Shown here piece after piece: positions 1 to 8,414 of a stretch of DNA of 20,829 nucleotides; the first letter of the stretch is position 1, and the number at the start of each line of letters is the position of its first letter. The position numbers and the translations under genes were made by a program. Below the pieces are notes generated by a model. That model saw only the letters and a program-made list of their open reading frames with translations. It had not been told where the DNA came from and did no database searches. Origin of the DNA: a virus; the IMG/VR virus record IMGVR_UViG_3300035487_000757, positions 1 through 20,829 of that record; one strand, 5' to 3'.

Positions 1-1
1 A

Positions 2-3000
2 TTAAACAGTGCACCTGTTTTAACAGATCCAGGACAACAGACTCTAGATCAAAACACCACTATTCAGTTTGATATTTCGATAAGTGATGCTGATGGTGAT
101 ACTATAACAATTATTGAAGATACTCCTGTTGCAAATGGTACGGTTACATCCACAGCATCAGCATCAGAATTAAGTGTAACATATACACCTACAGTGGGCC
201 ATTCCGGTGCAGATCAATGGATTATTAAAGGTCGCGACTCCAAGGGTGAAGAATCGCCGCTATTAACTATTAACTTTGTTATTGAAGCTGTTCCGTATTT
301 TGAAATGGATGCATCATCATTTGGTAATGATCCAAACTCAATGTGTATTGCGCCTAGGCCCAGCATTTTTTATGGTGGAACAACGTATGCAAACAACGTA
401 GATGAACTTGCTATTGGAGATTTTATTTATACTGATGAAAATTTAAATAATAAGGTTACTGGAACAAACGCGTCCTCACTTATTACTGTTTCTGATACTA
501 CTAAAACTAAAATATTAAATATAGGAGCTGGTGGTCAAATAACCAGCATGCAAGATTGTACAGATACTGGTGATTCTTCTTCTACCGGAGTTTATTACGC
601 TACTAGTGAAAATGCGTTTTGTGACAACGATGTACAGTACATAAGCATATGGTATGATGGCGCTACTGCTGATGTTCCACTAGAGACTTTAGTGGCTAAT
701 AATACACCACTATTTATTAGTGAGTATTATTCAAGCTTATACAATGCAACAGCTGGTGAAACCATATCAGGTACCATAGCAAGTGGTATTTACGGAACTG
801 CGGCATCTAATCCTGATGGCACTCTAGTTCAAACACCTGGACCAGGAGCGGGGTTTTATAAAAGATCTGCACTTGATACATGGGGAGAAATAACACTAGG
901 TGATAAGCTATTTACATGTGATGAAGAAATTCCGCAAAGTATTTTTGCACTAGAAGTAAAATATTTACCAAACACAGTAGACCCTACATTAAATCAATTT
1001 TGTGCCGCCGAACAGTCTAGTCAACTAGTTGATGTTAGTCTTTTTTATAGTTTAAATACTGGTGATGATGCATATACAAGTGTTAAAGAATTGGCACGAT
1101 CCAATAATGCTATATACAAATCTCAATTAGGTGCACAAACACAAGATCAATTAGATTTATTTGAATCTAATATATTCTCAGATACAACTTATAGTGGTGC
1201 TGTTGCATGGGACAATTCGGGTGATGGTAAAACATTAAATTGGTATGGTAACGATACTGATGGATTATTAACTATTGGTGGTAATATATCAGGTGTTGAT
1301 TCTGGCTGGATATCATGTACAGTGTACAACAGTAGACCTGTCATTACTAACAGTGAGATAATATCTGCTCAACCTTCTGTAAATAGTGTGAATGCGTTTT
1401 ATGCGTTTTATTCTTCTAACCCTGAGATTGAGGGACCAGAAGGCACCGGAGACAGTGAAGACTTATTTTGGCCAATATATGTAATAGATGGATTACATAC
1501 ATACAGTTCAGGAGACAGTGGTAGTCATATAAAAGATTTTATAGATACTTTATCGATAGGAAATATAATTGAGTCCAGTAACATCAATGTGTGTCTGACG
1601 TACGCAGCTAGAATAACAGCTGAAGACATGGATGATGCAATATTTTTACTAAAAAACGGCTTAAATTCTCAACAAAGACCAGTTGTTTCTAGTGGCATTG
1701 AACTAGGATTTAGTAGCGAGGAAATTGTTAATGTTTACGCGGCAAATGAAGATGCACAGTGTATTCTCGGTAATAGTGAAAATACATTACAATATACGTT
1801 TCCGTTTGTTGATGGTTATGATTCAATTAAAGCTGGTCCAAATTTTAATACAGAAACTAACTATAGATTAGACAATGTTGCCAAACCTTTATTAAGAACA
1901 AACCCTAAACTATCAGGTAATATTAAAATAGTTACAGATTCAGGTGGATCAGTATATCTTGAAAGTATAAATGCTAATGAAAAATTAGCTGGAACAAAAT
2001 ACAAGAAACAACCTATAAATCCAAATGGTAATTACGGTAAAGATGTTGCAACATTCTTTAAATCTACGGGAACACCATCTGATTTAATTTACTTAACAAA
2101 AAGAGTAAATTCAGATTTAACAGTACATGATTCTTATGATAAGCAAATAGAGGAGGAGTATCAGTATGGTACATCTTATAATTATTCTAAAAATTATGAT
2201 GAGGACTATAAGATATTTGCACCTATGTGGGCAGATAATAATATGCCAAATAATTTTATAATATTTAAAGTTAAAGATCCTAGTGGAGTTGACGCTACGC
2301 ATACTGGTAGTAGTAATTCTGATAGAATTGGAACTATGTTAAAGAATGCTGAAATAATTAAATCTTTTGATTTATCTAAAAAATCAAGCTTAGGTAAATA
2401 CATCAGATCTCATGTTCAACAAGAAACTTTTCCTAAATCACCATTAACAGTATCTTTTAATAAAAATGAAACTACAAATTACAATGGTATTGATTTAAAA
2501 TCCGGTGAGTTAACAAGTAAGGGTGAATATATTTATAAAGACTATGTAGAGACTGACAAGCCACTTATAGAGGCAAATGATTTTATAACGGATGGCTTCA
2601 AGAGAAATGACATGTTATGTGCTAATTTATTAAATTTAGAATTTTTATTTGATGATGATACTTCACAAGAGTATGATGTTAATAGGTATTTTGGACTTTA
2701 TGTTGATACAATAGATTCAGGTGTAGGTGAGATTAATTCTATAAACAATAACAATGTTATTAAGTTTAGTAAAATTACTTCTTTAGTAGACCAATCTGAC
2801 CCAATTACGGCAATTCCTAGTTACCGTCAAATGTCTACCTCACCCACATTAGGTTATGTAAAAATAAATGAAGTTTTTTATAAAATATCTAATACTGGTT
2901 TGTATGATCCTTCAAAACTGGAGGTCAAAGTAGACGATGTTAATAAAACAATAAAAGATACTATTGGTATTTCATATGTTGGTAGATCTGTTAATCTAAC

Positions 3001-6000
3001 TAAAAACGAAGAACAAGGTTTTGATTTTGTTAAGATGTCTATTATAGATGTGCCTGATGGTGGTGATAAAATAGCTGTTTTAGAATCAAGAGAAGAGTCA
3101 TATAAGTTTACGTTTATTAAACACACAGCGGGAGAGAGTATTAATATACAGATGGAAGATTCAAGGGGAACGTATGATCTGTTCAATGAAAGTGATCTAG
3201 GTTATTCGGGATCTCAAAATATTTATTTAACGTTAGGAAATACATTTGAATCAACTGTTTTTTCTATTGAATCACTTTTTAAACCAAACTCTCCGGAACT
3301 AAAGCTTTATCAGAATCAAAATATTATTGGCAACTACCATATTAGGTTTGATTATCAATCAAAGTCTATTACTATAACTGAAGTTAAAACAAACCTGGGC
3401 GATCTAAACATGATAGCGACTGGTGCTATTAGTTCTATAATAAGAGTAGATCAGTTACAACCAAATGTAAATATACAGAATAGAACATATATTTCTAATT
3501 ATACATTACAAAAAGGAACTTACAGTGGAAAACAGTTTTCAAATCAAGGTACGTTTGGTGATATTGCATCTGCATTAGCTGCTACAATTCAAAACGATGA
3601 CAGCAATTTAGAGGCATATAATATTGGACCTGAAATATGGGTAAAAACAAAAATGCCAGGCTATAGATTAAAGCAACAGGTTTTGTTGGTTAACAACAAT
3701 AACGTAACTGACTTTATTAAAGTTGAAAACGAAGATTTAAACAACATATTAAAACTTAAAAGTGGAGATTGGTCTATATTAGAACAATGGAGAGCACATT
3801 ATTTAAACGGAGGGAATACGCGCGGAAGATCTATATTTGTTGATAACACAACATTAAGTGAAATATCTATTGGTGATTATTTAGAAACTAACTATGCAGG
3901 TATTTACAATCAAGTTGTAGATATTGTTGAAGACATAACTGTTCCTAATTCTACTAAATCTAAAATAATACTAACTAGAGATTCTGATATTACCGAGGGA
4001 GAAACACGAGTATTTAACGAGAATGTAGTAAATATCGGTTTGTTTTCTGCATATGATGTGTACGACATGGACTTTGATTTTTATGATACGTCAAACTCAG
4101 AATTAAAAGAATTATCTTTAGAGACTAGAGAAAATATAAATTACGAACCTTATGAAAACGCTATACTAAATATTGATCCTATTACTTCGGAGTTTAATAC
4201 TGTTTTAGGTGCTACGGATATATTTGATGATGATTATGGCTTAGAGCCAGTAAATTACTTTTCTAATTTATCTGGAATATTATCTGAAGAAACAATAGAC
4301 GAAGAATTATCTGAAAATATTACAAGCGAGTTTGATAGATTAAAAGAAAACGAACTAAAAGAGTTTGCTATTAATTCTAGAATAGTTCCTAATATTAATA
4401 AGTGGGTTTTAAAAGATTCATTAAATGTTAAAGAACAACCATATTACTTAAATACTAGTGAAGCATTTGGTAGAACTAATTTTTCTCCAGACATAAGTGC
4501 GTCTGATCGTAACAAAGACGACATGACCCATGAATGGTTTTATATGGATAAAAAACCAAAATATTTAAAATATGATGAGTTAAACCAATGTTTTTCTTAT
4601 ATAAACTTTATAGAAGGATTTGAATTAACAACTGATCTTTTTAAAAGTACTAATAACGATTACTTTGATAAGTTTATGATCTCTGATGGATTTGAAAAGA
4701 ATTTAAATCAAGAAGATATAACTTCAATATTTAAAGAGTTTGGTGAATACACTAGTGGATATTTAAATCCAGATGATGTTAACAACACATTCTTTAAAAC
4801 TGAACTAAAGAAAAAGTACACTCTAATAGATGGCGGAGACACAAATGCATTCGCTAGTACAATATTTAAAGGTTTAAAAGTTGTATTAAAAAATAGAAAG
4901 GAATTTGCCAATAAAACAGCACTTGACTTTGTTAAAAGCAGTGAGTTTAATGGTTATAAATTCAGTATAATGTTAAAAACAAATACTGATGTTGAAACGA
5001 ACGGTATTGATTTTGAGGTTATTCAAAACAAGAAGTTTAAATTTGTAATATTTTTTATAACGATAGATCTTAGTGATTATTGGTTAAAAGGTAATATGAA
5101 TAGAAAAATGCTGTATGAATTAAATCATAAAATTGTATATGATCATGCTAATGAAGATTATATTTACGCAAATACTTCATTTGACGGCGCTATAAATTGG
5201 AATGGTAATGGGATTCAAAATTTCCACAACTTTAGTGGAAGCGGACCATTTGATATGGAAGGTATTCCTCATTTTGACGGAAGCGTACCTAACTTTGATG
5301 ATCAAATTTTGCTGGGAGAGAACGGACTATATGGAGACATTTTAATGGACATTTATCCTGATACTCCAGGAAACAGTATTTATAAGTTTTCTATTTATAA
5401 TGTTGAAGGAGATAACGTTATTAAAATACAAGGTAAGCCAGTAAATATAGACGATCCTAACGACATATTGGATGTAGAGTTTTTGCCTAATTATTTACAG
5501 GATAAAATAAAATATTATTACAAAGATGGTGGTACAAATATACACAAGGTTCTTTTAAATAAGATATCTATTAATAGTGTTACTGAAATGATTAACTTGA
5601 ACGATGATAGTGTTAAGTATACCACTGTTGAAGAAGATGGAACAATAAACAGTAATAGGTTTACTATTAATTTTGAAGATGGAAATGAAATTGTAAAATA
5701 TGCAACTCTTTCAGTAGAGGAAGATAATGATAAACCAAAAAGTTTTAAATTATTTAAAGGTATAATTGGTTACAATTTAATTAAATCTGATGATGCTGAA
5801 TATTATCCATTTTTAATAAGACACAATGGTTCTTATACTGTAAGTTTTAAACCTGTTATAACGTTTACCGACATGTACACTCATTTTAAATCTAATAGAG
5901 TGCAATCTACCGCAGATCAAAGAGAGTCTCGGTTTGAGTCTTTCTTGTATAAGCACTCTTTGTCTAACTCATATGCTTTAAAAACAGCTAAGTCATATTA

Positions 6001-6850
6001 TAATAGATATAATAGATGTGGTACAACATTTAATGTTGGACTTATAATTGATCGCGGAGTACATGATTCAAATTGGGGTATTATTAAAAATCATTTTTAT
6101 CATAAGGTAAATGAAATTAATCCAAATGGAATAACAAAACTATCTGAGTCTTCAGACAAGTTACCACTATATCCTCGTATTAATGAAATTACAATTTCTA
6201 AAAAAGATGTAAATGTGTTTAGATCTTCATGGGATTCAAATTATTATACTAGAGCATTATCTGGTGGAAATTCTGAAGATATTCCAGGAACATTAGACAA
6301 CACTGAAGAAAAATCATATTTTGGATCAACTGTAATGAAGATTGAAAATGAATATGACGTTACTTCTTTTACCTATGAAAATGTAAACAGCCAAGAGGAT
6401 TTAGATTTTATTTTAAAGAATGATATAAATAAATCGGAAGTTATAATATTTGAGGACGAGGATCAAATAGTTGCAGATTTTTATATTACTGATGCTGCAA
6501 TTAGAATGCTTAGAAATGATGGAGTACTTGCTAGAATTAACAGATACGTAAACGTTGAAGATTCTGTTGGAGATAAAACAACACTGGTTGACGATGCCGA
6601 TTTTTATATAAACAAAAATATTATTCAAAAATTTGTAGTTGATTCAATATCATTATTTACTAGAAGTTTTAAAGGTAGAAGTTCTTCTATAACAAATATC
6701 GCTGAAGATATTAGAGCTGGAGGATTCTCACCAGATAATAATTTTAGATTTAAATCACATAAACAAAAGCCTATGAATTTTAGATTGATATATAATAAAA
6801 GATTAGGATATTCTTACGACATCAAACCTATGATAAAAATAAAGTCATAA
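2..6850 (+). CDS. Giant virion structural protein, 5' end outside the window
   Basis: The reading frame is open from base 2 to the TAA at 6848-6850, giving at least 2282 residues; the gene begins upstream of the window. The visible N-terminal ~85 residues have the pattern of a bacterial Ig-like/cadherin-like repeat (NSAPVLTDPG, then DADGDTITI, then TPTVGHSGADQW). The GTG at 194 lies inside this domain and is not a credible start. At residues ~740-900 there is a segment (APMWADNNMPNNFIIFKV through NRYFGLYV) of a type I recall from very large hypothetical structural proteins of marine Bacteroidetes-like phages; this is memory, not a search result. There is no signal peptide, membrane segment or catalytic motif. 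The C-terminus is basic. One base separates it from the collagen-like fibre gene, so it is probably a tail, baseplate or fibre component cotranscribed with the fibres. The exact role is unknown. Confidence 0.8.
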   Translation, partial: LNSAPVLTDPGQQTLDQNTTIQFDISISDADGDTITIIEDTPVANGTVTSTASASELSVTYTPTVGHSGADQWIIKGRDSKGEESPLLTINFVIEAVPYFEMDASSFGNDPNSMCIAPRPSIFYGGTTYANNVDELAIGDFIYTDENLNNKVTGTNASSLITVSDTTKTKILNIGAGGQITSMQDCTDTGDSSSTGVYYATSENAFCDNDVQYISIWYDGATADVPLETLVANNTPLFISEYYSSLYNATAGETISGTIASGIYGTAASNPDGTLVQTPGPGAGFYKRSALDTWGEITLGDKLFTCDEEIPQSIFALEVKYLPNTVDPTLNQFCAAEQSSQLVDVSLFYSLNTGDDAYTSVKELARSNNAIYKSQLGAQTQDQLDLFESNIFSDTTYSGAVAWDNSGDGKTLNWYGNDTDGLLTIGGNISGVDSGWISCTVYNSRPVITNSEIISAQPSVNSVNAFYAFYSSNPEIEGPEGTGDSEDLFWPIYVIDGLHTYSSGDSGSHIKDFIDTLSIGNIIESSNINVCLTYAARITAEDMDDAIFLLKNGLNSQQRPVVSSGIELGFSSEEIVNVYAANEDAQCILGNSENTLQYTFPFVDGYDSIKAGPNFNTETNYRLDNVAKPLLRTNPKLSGNIKIVTDSGGSVYLESINANEKLAGTKYKKQPINPNGNYGKDVATFFKSTGTPSDLIYLTKRVNSDLTVHDSYDKQIEEEYQYGTSYNYSKNYDEDYKIFAPMWADNNMPNNFIIFKVKDPSGVDATHTGSSNSDRIGTMLKNAEIIKSFDLSKKSSLGKYIRSHVQQETFPKSPLTVSFNKNETTNYNGIDLKSGELTSKGEYIYKDYVETDKPLIEANDFITDGFKRNDMLCANLLNLEFLFDDDTSQEYDVNRYFGLYVDTIDSGVGEINSINNNNVIKFSKITSLVDQSDPITAIPSYRQMSTSPTLGYVKINEVFYKISNTGLYDPSKLEVKVDDVNKTIKDTIGISYVGRSVNLTKNEEQGFDFVKMSIIDVPDGGDKIAVLESREESYKFTFIKHTAGESINIQMEDSRGTYDLFNESDLGYSGSQNIYLTLGNTFESTVFSIESLFKPNSPELKLYQNQNIIGNYHIRFDYQSKSITITEVKTNLGDLNMIATGAISSIIRVDQLQPNVNIQNRTYISNYTLQKGTYSGKQFSNQGTFGDIASALAATIQNDDSNLEAYNIGPEIWVKTKMPGYRLKQQVLLVNNNNVTDFIKVENEDLNNILKLKSGDWSILEQWRAHYLNGGNTRGRSIFVDNTTLSEISIGDYLETNYAGIYNQVVDIVEDITVPNSTKSKIILTRDSDITEGETRVFNENVVNIGLFSAYDVYDMDFDFYDTSNSELKELSLETRENINYEPYENAILNIDPITSEFNTVLGATDIFDDDYGLEPVNYFSNLSGILSEETIDEELSENITSEFDRLKENELKEFAINSRIVPNINKWVLKDSLNVKEQPYYLNTSEAFGRTNFSPDISASDRNKDDMTHEWFYMDKKPKYLKYDELNQCFSYINFIEGFELTTDLFKSTNNDYFDKFMISDGFEKNLNQEDITSIFKEFGEYTSGYLNPDDVNNTFFKTELKKKYTLIDGGDTNAFASTIFKGLKVVLKNRKEFANKTALDFVKSSEFNGYKFSIMLKTNTDVETNGIDFEVIQNKKFKFVIFFITIDLSDYWLKGNMNRKMLYELNHKIVYDHANEDYIYANTSFDGAINWNGNGIQNFHNFSGSGPFDMEGIPHFDGSVPNFDDQILLGENGLYGDILMDIYPDTPGNSIYKFSIYNVEGDNVIKIQGKPVNIDDPNDILDVEFLPNYLQDKIKYYYKDGGTNIHKVLLNKISINSVTEMINLNDDSVKYTTVEEDGTINSNRFTINFEDGNEIVKYATLSVEEDNDKPKSFKLFKGIIGYNLIKSDDAEYYPFLIRHNGSYTVSFKPVITFTDMYTHFKSNRVQSTADQRESRFESFLYKHSLSNSYALKTAKSYYNRYNRCGTTFNVGLIIDRGVHDSNWGIIKNHFYHKVNEINPNGITKLSESSDKLPLYPRINEITISKKDVNVFRSSWDSNYYTRALSGGNSEDIPGTLDNTEEKSYFGSTVMKIENEYDVTSFTYENVNSQEDLDFILKNDINKSEVIIFEDEDQIVADFYITDAAIRMLRNDGVLARINRYVNVEDSVGDKTTLVDDADFYINKNIIQKFVVDSISLFTRSFKGRSSSITNIAEDIRAGGFSPDNNFRFKSHKQKPMNFRLIYNKRLGYSYDIKPMIKIKS

Positions 6851-6851
6851 A

Positions 6852-8357
6852 ATGGCAATTAACATTCAAGAGATATTACACCCGAGTGATTCAGACTCCA
6901 TAAAGTTTGGAAAGATCAACTATAATTTTGACCAAATATTGGCAAATGGAGGTGGACCAATTGGTCCTAAGGGTCAAAAAGGAAATCAAGGTCAAGTTGG
7001 CTCAACTGGTTCAAAGGGTGAAAAAGGTGACATTGGTGTTACTGGATCTAAAGGAGATTCTGGAGCAACTGATAGCCCATGGTATAAAGTTCAAATAGAT
7101 GCTAACGGAGACGGGAATAATGAGATATCTATTCTAAAGCCCAAAAGAGGTTCAGATTTAAATCTACCAATTGTTTGGTTAGGAGATTCTACATTTACAG
7201 AGGATGTTGAAAACGGAGAAATAGGAACTAACGCAAGGCTAACTATAGCTAAAGATGCTACTTTTGAAAATTATTCAAAATTTCTTCACGATGAAAATCA
7301 TAGTTTAGTTTTAACTAGTGATATTAGTGGAGCTTTTACTAGATATGTTTTGAAAAATGATTTTGGTAGTAATAATATAGAGTTTGCTGTAATGACAAAC
7401 AAAATATCATTAACTTCTACTACTTCAGAACTGTATTTACAAGGTGCTAGTATTAACTTAAAAACCACAGGGTCTAACAATATTACTTTACAAACTGCGG
7501 GTACTGGATTCTTAGATGTGGATCTTGATGCTACTTTCAAAGGTTATTTAAGATTGCCTTATGGTGGAACTGGACAAAGACCAACTACACCACAAGTAGG
7601 GATGATAAGATTTAATAGCGATTTAGATGTTACTGAAGCATATTATCACAATAGTGGTTCACCAGAATGGAGAGAATTGTGTACAGATTGTGGCAGTGGA
7701 GTAGCTGATAGTATTGGAATTATAGGTGGAGATATTGATGCTAACATTGATGGATCACCGGCTGGAAGTACTATTAGTATTTCAGGTGGAGATATTGATG
7801 CTAATCTCGATGGATCACCAACTGGTGGATGGAATAGTCCATCGCCAACTTCAACAAGTTCAGGTTCAGGTTCAGGTATTGTTTCTCCAACTGCAACGCC
7901 AGTTCCAAATCCAACTGCAACACCAAGTTCAGGTTCAGGTTCAGGTATTGTTTCTCCAACTGCAACGCCAGTTCCAAATCCAACTGCAACGCCAAGTTCA
8001 GGTGGAGGTTCAGGTTCAGGTTCAGTTCCGGTATTAACGATCGGTTCAATAGGAATTGATTCAAATGACGCTGATAACGTTTTAGTGATGTTTAGTAGTT
8101 CTAATATTGGAACATGTAATGGTATTACTGTACAATATAGTACTTCGCCTACAGGTTCAGGTGGATGGACTCAAAACTCTGGAGCTTGTTCATTATCACC
8201 TAGAGTGATAGCAATAGGACAATCAACATACTGTGGTGACACTTATTATTTCAGAGCTATTCAATATGATTCAACACATGGAACGATTACTAGTAGCACG
8301 GTTTCCCATACATTCCCAGCATGCTCAAGCGGAGGCGGTGGTGGATTTGTACGGTAA
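6852..8357 (+). CDS. Collagen-like tail fibre protein
   Basis: A 501-residue fibre. The N-terminus (MAINIQEILHPSDSDSIKFG, then NYNFDQILANGG) is typical of T4-superfamily collar or baseplate fibres, and is followed by 13 uninterrupted Gly-X-Y triplets at residues 35-73, which should form a collagen-type triple helix. Residues ~75-275 look like a beta-rich fibre shaft ending in RPTTPQVGMIRFNSDL and a W-R-E-L segment, a recurrent module near phage fibre tips. Next come Gly/Ser and Pro/Thr linkers with repeated units, then a fibronectin-III-like domain (about residues 395-490) with four cysteines. The protein ends in poly-glycine followed by FVR. It probably binds a surface receptor, or links to the next gene's fibre with which it shares linker modules. 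It starts one base after the giant structural gene. Fibre identity is well supported; the attachment point on the virion is not. Confidence 0.82.
   Translation: MAINIQEILHPSDSDSIKFGKINYNFDQILANGGGPIGPKGQKGNQGQVGSTGSKGEKGDIGVTGSKGDSGATDSPWYKVQIDANGDGNNEISILKPKRGSDLNLPIVWLGDSTFTEDVENGEIGTNARLTIAKDATFENYSKFLHDENHSLVLTSDISGAFTRYVLKNDFGSNNIEFAVMTNKISLTSTTSELYLQGASINLKTTGSNNITLQTAGTGFLDVDLDATFKGYLRLPYGGTGQRPTTPQVGMIRFNSDLDVTEAYYHNSGSPEWRELCTDCGSGVADSIGIIGGDIDANIDGSPAGSTISISGGDIDANLDGSPTGGWNSPSPTSTSSGSGSGIVSPTATPVPNPTATPSSGSGSGIVSPTATPVPNPTATPSSGGGSGSGSVPVLTIGSIGIDSNDADNVLVMFSSSNIGTCNGITVQYSTSPTGSGGWTQNSGACSLSPRVIAIGQSTYCGDTYYFRAIQYDSTHGTITSSTVSHTFPACSSGGGGGFVR
6954..7070 (+). repeat. Collagen-like Gly-X-Y repeat region
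   Basis: Thirteen consecutive Gly-X-Y codon triplets, rich in GSK, GEK and GDx, encode residues 35-73 of the fibre. Such stretches trimerise fibres in phages and bacteria. The DNA copies are diverged, so the repeat is clear at protein level rather than as a DNA repeat. Confidence 0.9.
7725..7819 (+). repeat. Two-copy repeat with 60-bp period (GGDIDAN-DGSP module)
   Basis: A roughly 35-bp unit beginning ggtggagatattgatgctaa occurs at 7725-7759 and 7785-7819, differing at three neighbouring bases. It encodes GGDIDANIDGSP and GGDIDANLDGSP in the fibre linker, probably a recent in-frame duplication of a 20-residue module. Confidence 0.8.
7857..7994 (+). repeat. Perfect-register 69-bp tandem repeat in fibre linker
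   Basis: Two head-to-tail 69-bp units lie at 7857-7925 and 7926-7994 and differ at a single base near the end (cacca versus gcca). Each encodes a 23-residue module containing SGSGSGIVSP and TATPVPNPTATP. The near identity implies recent duplication or gene conversion. Part of the unit recurs in the next gene at 8649-8692. Confidence 0.92.
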
Positions 8358-8414
8358 AAATTTAAAAATTGATTAAAATAAAAACAAGATAAATATAAAA
8401 ACATAAATACTAAA
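8358..8414 (+). promoter_or_regulatory. A-rich translation-initiation region between fibre genes
   Basis: These 57 bases are almost entirely A and T, without a Shine-Dalgarno sequence, and contain ATAAATA twice (around 8392 and 8403). The TAAA directly before the ATG resembles the A-rich initiation context common in Bacteroidetes. ATAAATA also resembles the T4 late-promoter core TATAAATA, but in DNA this AT-rich the match is weak evidence. Confidence 0.3.

Noticed and set aside
194-196. GTG as start codon of the giant structural gene
   Set aside because: The frame stays open to base 2 and encodes continuous Ig-like domain sequence on both sides of this codon, so it is an internal Val.
2878-3186. 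Antisense gene inside the giant structural gene
   Set aside because: It is a by-product of codon bias in the opposite strand with no start context, no homology I recognise and no gap on the + strand.
7857-7994. CRISPR array
   Set aside because: Only two directly adjoining 69-bp units with no spacers, lying in frame inside a fibre gene.
7726-8064. Overlapping reading frames on both strands through the fibre linker
   Set aside because: They encode low-complexity runs (QVQVQV, LNLNLN) produced by reading the Gly/Ser/Pro/Thr repeats out of frame; the + strand frame of the fibre has real domains.
8402-8414. T4-type late promoter (CATAAATACTAAA resembles TATAAATACTATT)
   Set aside because: It ends at the start codon, so transcription would begin inside the gene. 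It is more likely just A-rich initiation sequence.
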